This document shows, piece by piece, positions 9,940-22,900 of a stretch of DNA of 64,000 nucleotides. Every line of letters begins with the position of its first letter. The stretch's first letter is position 1. A model generated the notes under the pieces. That model was not told the origin of the DNA. It saw only the letters and a program-made list of their open reading frames with translations, and made no database searches. Location of the stretch: the NCBI RefSeq assembly GCF_000002425.4, contig NC_037265.1, positions 12,790,330 through 12,854,329 on the forward strand, read 5' to 3'. The DNA comes from Physcomitrium patens. Taxonomy: Eukaryota > Streptophyta > Bryopsida > Funariales > Funariaceae. The translations under genes and the position numbers were made by a program.

Positions 9940-12900
9940 CTTTGAATGTGTATGTGTTATTTGTAATTTCTAGTGTGTATCTCTAGGTTATTAATTGAAA
10001 TTCGAGTAGTGGTCTTTTGATGAGAAGTCATTCATACTGCACTTGCAGATTATTCGTGTTGTTTCGTCCTTGAACTGATATCACCATTTTTTGTATCAGG
10101 TTCAAAACAGTGCATTTGGATGGGACCACATAATACCCAGTGTTGTGCAGCTAGGCTTCATCTTTATTGAATCAGGAGCAGGTGGTCGATCCTTGCCAGC
10201 TGAGGACGTAGGACGTGCGGAACGCGCTACAGATACTCAGGACTTGGGCTTAAGGATTTTGGTAGCAGCTTTTAAAGTGCACGAAATAGCACGTGACGAA
10301 GTGAGTGTTATTCCTATCGTTGCTGCCCTTTCTTGCGTCTCCCAACCTTCCATATATACCTCAACACGCGATTGGATGTTCTGCTAAAAGTTTCAGTGAT
10401 CGTTAGCATTCCTTAGGGTTGTTCGCACGTTCGCTGTCGGTGGGTGGCTGTGGTTGACAAGTCTTCACCTAGGCGTCGTTCTGTTGATAATGCTGACAGA
10501 TAATAGTTTGACACTGTCCTCGTGAAAAATAGCTGGTAGGCAGAGAGTTCTGAAGAAGCTTTTTTCTTAGCTTTACAAAATCCTTTCAGCAAAAGTTTCT
10601 CCCTGCGAGTTTTAGATTGCTGAATATTTTTGAACCGTTTCGTCTAATTCAATTTCTTTCGTTTGCATCGAATATAGTAAGCTTTAGTTATCAAGCTTCG
10701 GATAAGGAATGGGGTTGTAAATAGGCTATGAGTTTTCCCTTGCCCTATATTAATGAAGATAGTTCTGAAATTCTAATAATTAATATTGTGTGTCCAGATC
10801 ATTGAACAGAGTAAGTGCCGGATAATAGGTCTCAAGTCTCAACAGAGCACTTTAATCATCAGGCAAGTCATGGATCATGTTGGAACCTTTTGCCCTTTCA
10901 GTAGGAATATTATCTGATTCATGTGGAACATGGATGTAGCTGCCTATTTAGTTCCTCTCTATCGGATTCTATTGGCGCGAGCTGATATAGGAGATGCTAG
11001 AATGGAGATGGGTTGGCCTTGTCAAAAGCAATGGGGCTAAATAAGTCCCCTTGCTCAGGCAGAGGCAATCACCAGGAGTTGAATGCATGAGTTGTGTATG
11101 GTATGCACGTTTGCAGCATGCAGTTCAATATGCAGGTAGCATGTTTGTAGGGTTTCCAAGTTGTTAACGTTGGATCATGTACCATCATGCCTCCATATCA
11201 CATGATAGTTAGACATTGTCGCCCATTCTGTTTAATTAAGTCCCTTGCTTTTGCTGCAGGATGTTGGCGGAACTTGTGCAAAAATATCCGTTACTAATGC
11301 TGGACCACTGTTCACGTCTGAAAGAATGTCTAGACTACTTCACTTTCTTGCCTAGCAATCCAGCTTCTTCTATAATTCAAGCTCTGTGCCCGTTATTTCA
11401 GCTCAGTCTAGATCTTCAGGTGGGCAATTTACGGGTAGAAGATAGGGTGTTTAGCAATAATAATACTTTAGTGTTCAGTTCATGTTTGAGAAATGCATAC
11501 TGAAGGTTTGTTCGTTTGTTTGGTTTTGTCTAAACAGGATTACACAATTCTTGTATTGAGAAAGTCCATGTTCAGCCGTGAAGCGAATATTCGCATGATT
11601 GCTGCACAAGGACTGCTGGATTTGATCATCGCCGATAAACAAGCTCGTGTGCTTGTGAATAAGAGTTCAGAATCTGAGTCTTGGTTAAGGATGTCAATGA
11701 GTGAACCGAGCTCTAGTCAGTCCAGCCAACAAGTGCCAAGACGAGGTATGAATGGGCGCAACAAAAACCTTCTTCAGGAACTCCTCGGGCTGCTACGACG
11801 TTGTCTTTCTCAGCAGGTGTGCTGCTTCCTCCAATGTCCATCCTTAGTGATCAAGGGTTGCTAGTGACGTGCACGACTTATTATCCTCGTATCACCCTCT
11901 CGCGTTCGCGGCTGCTTCAGGGTCCTTCCAATGGTTGTTCGCAATTTGGGATTAATGGATGTCCAAGTCGTAATCTCTACTAGACAGAATCTAACCAGCT
12001 ATCTTGTCCAGTTAGGTCTCTGTCAGGGAAGTTTTGTATAAACGACTTCCTAGTCTTCTACTTGTGGATCCTGCATCGGCTGAAGAAGTGTTTGATCTTG
12101 TTTGGCACCACTTTAGCCACTTCTACGAGGAAAAAGAGGTAAGCTCTAAATTCTTTCCATAGGACCTGAATGCTAACACCTGAACCAGAACAGTATGGGT
12201 AAAGAGCATTTTTTTTGATGCATCAACTTAGATAGTAGAATATACGGTTGTTATGGAAGCTCGAGACAAGTGATTCAGCTGGTACTTCGATCTGATCATC
12301 CTTGCGTTGGATTGAAGTTGCATTTAATTGATGCCTACTGAAATTTTATTTCAATGATCTCAGGATGACGCTGTTATTCTGAAATTAAATGACTGTGTCG
12401 TTATCCGAAATATGAATTTGCATGTGGAAGAGCCTCTCGATCATCTGGTGGCATGTGTCCATCACTTACTAACCTTGCAGCCACAAGGGTCGCCTGGAGA
12501 TGATTCTGCAACTGCAGCAAACACGTTTGGTTTCACACTCTCTGAAGAACAAGATGTATGTGCCCATACCGATGAGATCTTTGATGCTGGATTTGATTGT
12601 GTGCTTGACGAATTCGTGATGTAATTCCTAAAGCTCCCAAAAAACGACTTAAGCAGAACATGATTCATAAGGTTTGCTTTTGGTTGCAGAAAAGACAGTT
12701 ATCTAGTGGTGAGTTACTGGGTGCAGCTTTTTCCAAGATTCGAAAAGTTGTGCAAGTTGGTTCGTTAGGAGGTTGGTGTTTCTATTTCACTGCACCACAA
12801 CGGATTGTTTTATGAGCTGCACTGTCTAGCTTATTTTTGGGATGTTACTTATAGTTGCCTTGTAATAGTGCGAATACCTTTTATGTGTAACATTGGTCCT

Positions 12901-15900
12901 TAAGGTGTGGATTGTTGGAGACAGCTGCTTATATTGTAAACTCACCACGTCAGAGGAAGGGGCGTACTTGATTCTTGAATTTATGCTCCTCATATTGTTC
13001 TTAATTGTACCGAATTCATTTCTCCAGCAAAAAGCTAAAGATTTATTTTTGGTATTCAGACTTTCAACTTGACAAAACAGAAAACTTCTCGCTTGAGACA
13101 GTGGAGGGTGAGCGAAAACTGGAGCAAGGGCGTCTTTTCTTGGGAATTTTGGAGGTGCTAATGGATGCAGCTGTATTGGAGCTGAACCGCGTAGATAAAG
13201 AGTCTCGTCAGAATGAAATCAAACAAGAACTTAAAAACTACCTTTCTCTGTTTGATTCTCTTTACCAAATTGTTAACCAGAAGCAGCACGTGAAAGCGTC
13301 TAAACATCTGTACAAGGCAAGCTCTACCGCTAAGGCTCCGAGCAGGAGAGGTCGCAAGCCAGCAGATTCAGGAGCCCAAGGTGGAAACGCAGTACAGGCT
13401 AGACAAGTGAAATTTGCAATGCCTCGAGCAGCACTAGACAAACGTGTTCCGTTCTTATCCGGTTCTTGCATTGCATACCTTCTCCATACCGCCACAGACC
13501 AGGAAGATTATGAACTTCTTTCGTTTGCTCTTTCGAGCTGTTTCAGACACTTAAAGGGGATTGCGAGAACGCCGTCAGATGAAAAAGAGGCCCAAACATC
13601 CTTAGAAGTTCACGGTCATGACTGGAAAATGATAGCGAACCCTCTTTTTAGGATTATTCTCTTGAACAAGACCGAGATTGCATCACCACATTCTCCAACT
13701 GAAAACCCTCAGGAGAAGCCGAAAAAGGGAAGAAAACCATCTGAGGACTTGGCAGAAGGACCCATGCTTAATGCTGTGAGATCTTTGGATGTTCTTTGTA
13801 GGATAGCGTTGCAGAGAGGCATTCTGCCAGAGATATTGCGTGATATAAGTCTGGACTTTAACAGTGAGGTGTATGATGACCTATTGGACGCTTCAAATAT
13901 TCGTACTTTTGGAACCATGGAAGGAACTGATGCAAAACTTCTACATTACTGGATCTCCCATCATATGCAACCTTTGATTAAGGAGTTACTTGACCATTCG
14001 CAATTCAAAGAGATTGAGGTAAAGTTTCAGAAGTTGTGTTATCAAATTGAACATTGTTTCAAAGTCCATCGTTTCGGAGTGGGCATGGCCGTCAGTAACT
14101 GTAGGTCACTCAATATTTAATGCAATACCATTCTAATGGTTTTGTATCTATTTGGTTGTTATCTTTTAATATTCAATGCTGTCTTATGGTGGTCTAATTA
14201 ACAACACAATGGTATTAAATGTTGGTTGACGCCATTTTCCTGCAGTATTCCATAGTGGTGTTTCTGCTTCATTTTAGTAAGGCACATTGCATGAAAATCC
14301 TTATTTTGGTGTTAATGTTGTTAAATGAACATTGGTTGCAGGTTTTGGCTAAGCTCGTACTTCTGCTTGGTCAAAAACTACCCCTATCGATGATGAAAAA
14401 GCAGGCGGTATGGGTAACCCGGATCTGCAAAGAAACGAGTGTATCAAATGTAGGGGTTGCATTGGCTTTGGCAGCCTTAGCATTATCCTTAAATGTTCCC
14501 CCGGAAGATCTTAATTTCGCAAGAGGATTGTCCTCAGAACTGCTTAAGGTGATGGGCTTTGAGGAGAGTCAGCCGCAAGAATCATCACTGAATTATCCAA
14601 TCATGGATAGTACCACAAAGAATACATTAGCTGGTTTGCTCTTGCAACATGGTGAGAAGGTTTTGAAGGATGTGGAATGGTTGGTAACAAAGATCAAAAC
14701 CTTCAAACCGGTGAGGCGTACCGAGACTAGAAGCACTATTGCAGGCTTCTTAGCAGCACCGAGGCGGGCACAATTGGAGGAAATGCTATACACACGCATG
14801 GAGGCGGTAGTGCTTATGCTTTCTGACTTCTGCACTTTGACTCTACCAGGTAACTGGTCTGTTGACACGCACCGAGGGCCCTGTAGTCAAGTTGAAACCC
14901 TGCAAAGGTCGCTGTTCTAATTCCTTCGTACCTCTCAATACCTCACGATGAATTTCATGAGTGCTACGGGAATTGAGGATCATCTTTAAAGATACTATGA
15001 GCAACAGTATATGGGATCGAGTCACTGCAGTGTTTCTAAGTCTGTTAGCTGTGGCTTATTTACCTGTTGATGATGAAACTATGCAGGGACACTGGCAGAG
15101 CAGTTTTTGAAATTTGCTACGCATTTGTATAAGTGCCTGGCAGCATCTACGAAAATGTGTATCGCGACCAAGGGTTTTATTCAAATACTACCTAGCAACC
15201 GATTTCAAAAGCTTGCTGAAGTAACTTGCACGAAGCTGACAGCACCGCTCTACCTTTTTATGGCTGTCATGCAGCGGGTATGACAGTTGCTAATGCCTTG
15301 GCTCTACTCTCTTTTTGCCTTCTTCCAAGAGATCAGAAGAAAATGTTACGAGGGTGTAGGAATCTTTACATTCATGGTAGTTCAATGCAACCTGATATAC
15401 CGTCCGCTAATGGGTTGATTTCGCAGGACCAACACGAGAATCAATCTTTTTCGAAGATACGACGAGAAGGAAGAACCATCCCGAATCTAATCTATTACAT
15501 TGAGGATTACGAGCGGTATTTGATTCAACTGAGTCGAATTACCAAGGTGAACCTTATGCGGCACGCAAAACGTAGCACTGCACGTGATTTTAAGATCATG
15601 GACACATTTAAGAAAGCCAGGACTGTGGTTCACAGAAACAGTGGGGAAGCTCAGCGGAGGGCTGAAGAACGTGAGCCAGATGAAGAGAGAGAAGAGGGAG
15701 AACAAGAGGAAGAAGAGAGGACGGGAGAGCAAGCTGTAGCAGGCGAAGAAGACGATGAACCTGTAAATGAATTTCCTCCTAATGAGGCGGGGGTGGATGA
15801 AGAAGAAACAGAAGATAATGTGGTAGAAGACATTGAGCCCGTGGAGATCGGTGCAGGTGATGGAGATCACGAAGAAAATGATGCCGTGGTTGAGGACAGT

Positions 15901-16068
15901 GACGAGGAGGGTATACAAGCAGTGCCATTGCACGTATCTGAAAGCCGACAGCACTCAAGAGGGTCAGCACTTAAACGAAGGAGCAGAGTAGTGGATTCAG
16001 ATGAGGGATCTGATGATGATCTACCTGTTTCACACAAAGTATCTGCAAAGAGGCAGCGCAGCTTGTAA
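7989..16068 (+). CDS. FANCI: FANCI, Fanconi anaemia group I homologue (15 exons, 1520 aa)
   Basis: FANCI pairs with FANCD2 into a clamp on DNA; both are mono-ubiquitinated during repair of interstrand crosslinks in the nucleus. Exons: 7989-8495, 8824-9154, 9383-9623, 9769-9850, 10100-10300, 10798-10862, 11260-11419, 11538-11816, 12016-12138, 12364-12555, 12690-12771, 13060-14018, 14342-14849, 15087-15277, 15427-16068. They sum to 4563 bases with no stop. Recognisable family blocks are SLELLPNCLSIIS (exon 1), LPSLVYQLILLASRGHKQ (exon 2), VEGTVILHINFAVKQD (exon 3), RRCLSQQ (exon 8) and IPNLIYYIEDYERYLIQLS (about residue 1325). The ubiquitin-acceptor Lys falls at about residue 538 in LVLRKSMF, followed by SQ sites near 589 and 592. 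The tail is strongly acidic and ends with basic clusters (LKRRSR, AKRQRSL) that look like nuclear signals. Human FANCI is shorter (about 1330 aa). The start is the first in-frame ATG. Intron 6 uses a GC donor. Exon 4 is the least certain exon. Confidence 0.9.
9882..9934 (+). repeat. TA/TG microsatellite in FANCI intron 4
   Basis: A run of TA repeats passes directly into a run of TG repeats and lies wholly inside intron 4. It is likely to vary in length between individuals. No effect on splicing can be judged from the sequence. Confidence 0.95.
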
Positions 16069-17522
16069 TATTGTGTATTCTCAAAGAACAATTATCTTTG
16101 CAGAGTCGGTTTTCAGATTTTTCCTTTACATTCATGTTCTGGCGCAGCATGTTCTAAAGTTACTCCACTTTTCTCGTTTAGTGACAGATCTCTGTATGTA
16201 GCCTTGTGGACTGTTTCGCATGACCCCGGAGACAGTTTTGATGGGGCAGGTGACATGAAAGTTGGACATTGAACATCAACTTGCTGTAGTGGTCCTCGTA
16301 GCGGCGTCCGATAGTTTTTTTTTATCTTCAATTGTCTGTGCAGTTTGTCGAATTGGTATATTGTCAAATATGCGAACCCAACATTTTTGGATTGAATATT
16401 TCCCTCTAGCACATGATGTGCGTGACAGTTGGTCACATTGGGCGTGACCTTGAATGCCCCCTAATTGTAGGTTACGCAATGTTTGCTTCAGTGATAAAGC
16501 TTCCAGGAGATTATGTATGCCTCATTGCTTATTCAAACCTGATATTTGATGAAACATTGAAATATCCTTGTGAATAGATTATCATCCTAATGACAGCCAC
16601 AAACTGATCTCACATGGACAGCTGAACCCGGTTCCACAAATTCAGGCTGCGGTACGTTGCATGGAAGCAGAGGCTTCTCTTATATGCTACTAACGATCCT
16701 GGTCATTTGCAACGACATTTTCTGTACGTGAGGTAACTCTTTCCACCACCATTCGTTAAAATGACTTTTGATTGAGGTCCGTCACTTTTTCCTGAAACCG
16801 GATTGGTGACGTGGGTGCAACGTCGTGTTCACGAGAGATTCTGATTAGGGTAGGGAGAATATGCCATTGAATATGAGAGGAGAGGGGGCCACGTTGGGGA
16901 CATCTCCACACCAGGGACTCTCTATGGTTTACTTTTCTCCAATTTTGTTTTGTTTTGGACTATCATTATTTAATTCTGACATGGCTGGCTGGCACTTCTT
17001 CACATTGTCGAAACAGATTTTCTAAGCTGGTGGGTCGCCCTGCGGCTCAGTGAGCACTTTATTTTGGACCGGCCCACATTGTCCACCTTCCTTTCTATTG
17101 CAGTGACCACCCTGGCTATGGTGGCACTCTTGCCGCACACCACCACCATCTTCTTCTATCTCCCCTTCCCTCCTTCTCCCTCTTCTACTTTCTGTCCTCG
17201 CCAGGGTTGCATTAGGCTTGTTGGGTGCCACGGTAGGGTATTTGTGGCGAGGACTGTCTTGGCGTGCAGTTGCCTGGCTTGTTTTGCCCTCGTCTATGTC
17301 GTGATTGAGGGGTTAAGTTTTTTAGGCCTTTTTAGGGGTTCTAGGCTACTTGAGTTTGTGCGCTGGAAGGATCAGCGGCAAGGAATTGATTCAGAGTGTA
17401 GGGGCGGTATTAGACGTGGGAATATTTGTGTGGAAGAGTTGGTTAGGCGCGCTTTGGTATTATTGTGGAGACACGGGCTCCGTATTCGAACGTGGAGCTA
17501 GAGGAGGACGGAAGAGAAGGGG
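16069..17522. other. FANCI-LSM1 spacer
   Basis: About 1.45 kb holds the 3' untranslated region of FANCI and the promoter plus 5' leader of LSM1. There is no believable coding frame: 17064-17501 is long but has no family resemblance and overlaps the expected leader of LSM1. A pyrimidine-rich stretch lies at about 17145-17200. No repeat or RNA gene was seen. Confidence 0.5.
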
Positions 17523-17613
17523 ATGTCGTGGGCAGGACTTGACAACTTTCCTGCCACCTCCCTCGCCGATAATCTCGACAGTGAGTATCTCGCTTTTGAT
17601 TTCATGCAGTAGC

Positions 17614-17651
<38 letters not shown>

Positions 17652-19932
17652 ACATTGTACGTTGCGCACAGTATAAGAGAAGAACAGTTAGCAGCGGTTT
17701 CAGGCATTCTTAAATCTGCTAGGCTATCTGACATGCTTTATGAGAGGTGAATTTTTGAAAGTCTTAACTTGGTCTGACCTCATTTTATCCTCCTTCATCT
17801 CTGTTCTGTTGACGTAGCATTCCATCATTGAATTGTTGATATCTGGACTCACAATGTTAGTGATGATCTTCTAGTTACAGCAGTAGTTCTTCTTCCTGTT
17901 ATAATGAGTATGGTTTACCCTCATTTCAACGGGGATTTTCTGAATTTCGATGAATAATCTCTTATACCTGGATCCATCACTCTTTCAAGCGTGTATAGAT
18001 CTCAAAATAATGACCATAGGTGGTTTTGGCTTTGCTCTATTTCAATTAGGGTATCCTACATTTTCCACTGTTGTCGTCGATGAGCCCTGGTAGCACCAGT
18101 CTGAGAAACTTCTTGACAGAATGTTCCTGCTTCTCAACCATAATGCCATTTAATTTGGTGGGATCTAGAATCATCGTGAAACAATAGAATTTCGAGTATC
18201 AATTAGTGTGCCAGTGCATGTCTTGAATTTGTAGTGACGACAATACTCGAAAAAATAACTTTTTACCTGGCCACATTGTGCCCAGTTTGATTCGCTTGAA
18301 GTTAGTCAAGTCTACGTGCAATCGATAGATTATGTTGTGTAGAGATTGAAATCCATATTTTAAAGCTGTCTATGGCTTCAGGAGGACTCAACTCTAAGAT
18401 AGGGTACAGAGTTTTTCTGGTTCATCTCTATCATACTTAATGTGGCGCTTGGGGAAGTCTTTAAATATTTGCATTCAGTGTTTATTAATCTTATTTACGA
18501 GGGCTTTGCATATGAATTCAAATGAGTGATGCCATCCTGTAAGTTACAGTCTTCCAGAACACCTGTTTTCCTGAGTTGAGGAATGCTGATAATTGGCATG
18601 GCAGTTGGCAATTTGTTATTGAGCAGCCAGTACTGTTGCGTACGTAATTATATGTTAATTCACTCTCTCTAAAACGCGATAATTTTACGCCTGGGAAGTA
18701 ATGCCTTTGCCACCGCATGTCCCCTCATCACGGTCTCTCTTTTGTTTGGTAACAATATCTTCGTGGGGATCGAAATTTACAGAGAAGCTGCTAGTGATAC
18801 TGCGAGATGGAAAGAAGATAATCGGCATTCTCCGATCTTTCGATCAATTTGGTACGTATCTCAAACTCATGTGTTGCATCATTACATGTAAAAATCGTTT
18901 TAGTACTGTATTAAGTTTTTTTCTGCTTAAACATTTTTGTCATCCCAAGAACGTGCCTTGGGCAGACATTGATTGAAACTCATTTTTGGGCTGTTGGAGC
19001 ATAACTTCTGTGATGATCCACTCTGTAAAACATTTGAATAGTGAAGCTTCATCGACTGGTTAGCAACTACGCACTACATGTTAGATTGAGGATATTGTGG
19101 TCTGTTTTGGAATTTGGGAAACAGCGAATGTTGTCTTGGAGGGAGCACTTGAAAGGATTACGGTTGGAGAGCTGTATTGTGATCTTCCTTTGGGTCTGTA
19201 TATTATCCGGGGAGAAAATGTTGTTCTCATCGGTGAATTGGTGAGCTTTATTCTGATTCTCTATTGCACTTAGGCTGTATGTCTCTTTCATATCTATGTT
19301 CAATCCTATCCTGATTCTCTGTAGCTTGGTCGTAATTGGTCATTTGATTTTGTGTGGCAGCGGTTATGTAGAAGTGCGTACAGATCAGCTGTCTACCTTC
19401 CTTTTTTTACGATGGAATACTAACAGAACGGATTGTAGTGATATGGAAATGGATTATAGAACATAAACGAACAAACTATCACCTTAATTTAGTAAAAATA
19501 GTCGAATCATGTCGTTGGTACCGAAAATTTTGGAGTTTTCCGTGAACAGTTGGTTTTTGCCCTTTATTTGAATGAAATAAAAAATCAGGTGTGCCAACTT
19601 ACCAACTTATTGGTTTAAGATGATTTTTTGAACTGGTTGGGTGATATAGGATCTGGGGAGGGAGGAGTTGCCCTCTTTTATGGTGCGTGTCACTCCAACA
19701 GAAATAAAACAGGTAATCCTTTCGTTTCTCTATCATAACTTGAGTAGCCCCACACTGGTTATGAAGTTGTATTTTGGCATCGTGCACAGTGATATATGTC
19801 CTCTGCAAGGTTTTTTTTGAAGCTATATCATGACTAAGAGATGTGTCGGTTCAGGCACAGAAAGCAGAAAAAGACGCGACAGAGCTGAAGGGTACAATGA
19901 GAAAGCGCATGGAGTTTCTGGATCTTGAGTGA
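17523..19932 (+). CDS. LSM1: LSM1, Sm-like subunit of the LSM1-7 mRNA decay ring (5 exons, 127 aa)
   Basis: LSM1 gives the cytoplasmic LSM1-7 ring its identity. The ring binds the 3' end of oligoadenylated mRNA and, with PAT1, promotes decapping. Exons are 17523-17580, 18783-18851, 19125-19240, 19650-19712 and 19855-19932; they sum to 384 bases in frame. Exon 1 encodes MSWAGLDNFPATSLADNLD, the usual plant LSM1 start. Exon 2 has KLLVILRDGKKIIGILRSF (Sm1 motif, residues about 21-39). Exon 3 has LPLGLYIIRGENVVLIGEL (Sm2, about 63-81). The end, TMRKRMEFLDLE, matches the helical tail typical of LSM1 and separates it from other LSM proteins. The total length is within one or two residues of what is usual for plant LSM1. 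Intron 1 is 1.2 kb and carries a 36-base T run. Confidence 0.95.
17615..17650 (+). repeat. Poly-T tract (36) in LSM1 intron 1
   Basis: An uninterrupted run of T lies 35 bases after the exon 1 donor. It could be the reverse complement of a poly(A) tail left by a retroposed transcript, but no recognisable retroposon body was seen beside it. A simple homopolymer is equally possible. Confidence 0.9.
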
Positions 19933-22900
19933 TCTGTGAAGTTGTTGAGAATTATGGAGATCTTCACTCTCCACCTTTATGGATGCTTACTAGCTTATGT
20001 GACTTGAAATGCATTCGAGGGAGGAACACGCGCCGCCAGTGTGGCGAGTTTTAAGTGTCATGCTGGCCCGCACATTTTATCGCGGATTTGCGTCCCTAGT
20101 GGTGGTATTTACTACAAAATCTACCCTCTAGGATGGCCTCTATCCTCATCTTAGTACTCCTGTTCTGTTCTTTCAGTGATGGGCCTCTTGTAATCCATGC
20201 TCTGTGTCACAGTTTCTTCTACCTACTTTCAACGAAGTGAATCGTTGGAATCTGCAACGGTTGTTCCTATGCACGTCTTATTGTAAAACTTGCATTCTAG
20301 GTTCGCTCTAATCCCCAGTTATTATTCACTTGAGTAATGTGCTTGCTTTTGATCGTAAGGTAGAAACGAATTTGTTCTTCGATATCGTCCTAGGCAGGTG
20401 CAAGGCCATGTCCTCCTCACGATTTGGTTAAGATAAGATGGTGTCATTTGAAATGTGAATATGTTTGAGAATCCTGAGTGTTGACAGAATTGGAGCTATG
20501 TAATGGTCGTGCCACACTGCGGGACAACATTCACAAAACAGTCGGCTCCATTAGTAAATCCCAGTCATATCCAGGTGACATCTTTCCATTATGACAAAAT
20601 ACTAACATCTCAGATGAATCCCGTGATGAATTTTCGCCTATGTCTGAACCTGAGCAAAGCCGCATTGGTTTCACACGGAGTTATCAGGAAGAATGTAGCT
20701 TGAAATGTGCACCAAGGACGTAAAGTTTTTAGAATTATGTATCTGCAGGAAATGTCGAGTGGTTTACGCTAGAGTAAGGATGACAGTGTGATTGTCACTG
20801 GGTGTGGAGTGTCGTTCATCATGGGGGTAGTCCCCTCAGTTTCCCTCCACCTCTGCTTCAATCTCCAACTGGCCTCCGTCCAACGTCCCCCTCTTGTGTT
20901 GAGGCGTGTTCCTTGGGCCACACCAACGCTCCAACGATGCTCGGTGTTGCTGACTGCTGGATCTTTTGTGATACACCACTGAGCTCTGTGCGGACATCGA
21001 GACACTGCCCTGCGTTGTCATAGTTGAGTTTCTCTTGTGAGGAATATGACATGATTGAGTGAATACCGTGGGTTTCGCAGAACCCCAATGCAGCCCGAGC
21101 ATTGCTGGATCACGGATCACAAGGCCCGAACCCAAAACCTAGAGATACAATAACTGACATATGCGCGAAGGAGCACGACGTTTGGCACAGGAAGCCGGGG
21201 AGGAATTTACTGTAGTACTGCCGTATACCCAGTGTTAAATGCAAATGAAGAAACAGGCATGCAGTCCAGTTGATGCCAAGCACGGGATTCGTTTGTTCTT
21301 GAGATGGATACATTCTCTTTATCTTGTTGGTATCAATGTGAAGAATAATTGTAGAATCAAACTAAAATGTGGGCGTTTGGACACAGGTTGCTAGTGGTTG
21401 CATTTCATGCGCATCCTCGTGATGGAATTGACCGTGTGGTGGATCTGAACTCAAATTGAGGATCGTTCGAAAGTAGTTATTTTAACATTTTTAAAAAAAT
21501 GATATTCGCTTGTGCATATGTATATGTATGTACGTATACATACACCCATATCTACGCACAGATTTAGAGGTAGGTCATTTCATAGTTGACTGGAACAGTT
21601 GGGTTGTGTTTGATAGAGCACAGGTGGTGATCCTATTGCGACTTGGGCACTTGCGCACCGGTTTCGGTAACACAACAGTCGTGTCCATGTACAGAATGGT
21701 GTGTCGAAGCATGGGCGCTGAGTTCCAATTGGCAAGTCTCGATGCTGAGTTTTGTTTGTGATTCCAGGCGGTTTCGCCAGGTGCTTCACATCCTTCGGTC
21801 CCATGATGGGTTCTCGCTCCGCATCTCTGTCTGCATGTGTGGCAGCCTCTGTTCTGTTTCGCCTCGCAGCATTCCTGTCATTTTGGCTTTCCTTTGTACG
21901 TAGCTTTATAATCCATCAATGCTAATTAATATATATATATATATATAGATATAGATATATATATTAATGATTTGGTGTGAAGAATTAAACAACAGATAAA
22001 AATACTTTCTATAATTGATAAAAGTATTAACAGTGTTTTATTCCATTTGGAAAAACTCACTTTTTTATCTTGGTGATTTTACCTAATTTAAAAGGTTTTG
22101 GGGCACAATGATGCTCTTGGAAGCGACGTTCTTTTGTAATGTCTTTTTTCTTTTTAAAGAAATTTACATGATGGTGATTGATTCAATCATCTGTGGAGCA
22201 CGCAATTGTCATACGTTATAAAATATAATGTTTTATTTTGGAAGCTAAATTTTATTAGATTCAAATTTTATTCCAATAACTGGTCCTTTATTTCAACAAC
22301 TTCCTAAAAGATCAAATTATGAGTGTAAAATACTCACAATTAGCCAAAATCCACCATGCATTCAATTCCATCATGAGAATATCATATTTGCATCTTATAA
22401 TTCATGTGTATGTGAAATTAATTATTGTTTCTCTAAATATATGTATACTTTATTACATATATTTTCGTACACAAAAGATATATGTATATATATATATATA
22501 TATATAATTCTTTAAAAATCTGTTGTAAGTTCTTTTTATTTCTTTGATTTAAAAAAAGTAATATAGTTTTTAAAACTAATTTTAAGAATCTTCAAGAAAT
22601 TTAATTTAAATTTTTTTAAGTTTAATTTTAAAAATATATACAATCAAAAGTAGAGTGTATTTATGTAGTTTGCATTAAAGATCTTTTAAAAGTAGATATG
22701 TTATTTTATTTTAAAAAGTATTAGGTACTTTATGTATTATTCTACAAATGGAATTTTTGAATTTTTTATGTATTGATTCTTAAATAATTTTTATTAATGA
22801 GATTCTTATTTTAATAAATAATTTCACATACACATAAATTATAAGATGCAAATATAATTCTATTTTTATTTTCATCTTTATAATATTTTAATATAAATAT

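Noticed and set aside
7989-16068. FANCD2 as identity of the large repair gene
   Set aside because: The blocks LPSLVYQLILLASRG, VEGTVILHINFAVKQD and IPNLIYYIEDYERYL follow FANCI and not FANCD2; the lysine context LVLRKSMF also fits FANCI.
15487-16091. Antisense frames opposite the FANCI tail
   Set aside because: They mirror the Glu/Asp-rich coding sequence, which gives Ser- and Phe-rich reverse frames.
17064-17652. Two overlapping frames upstream of LSM1
   Set aside because: No family resemblance; one ends in a poly-Phe run made by the T tract, and they overlap the LSM1 first exon in the wrong frame.
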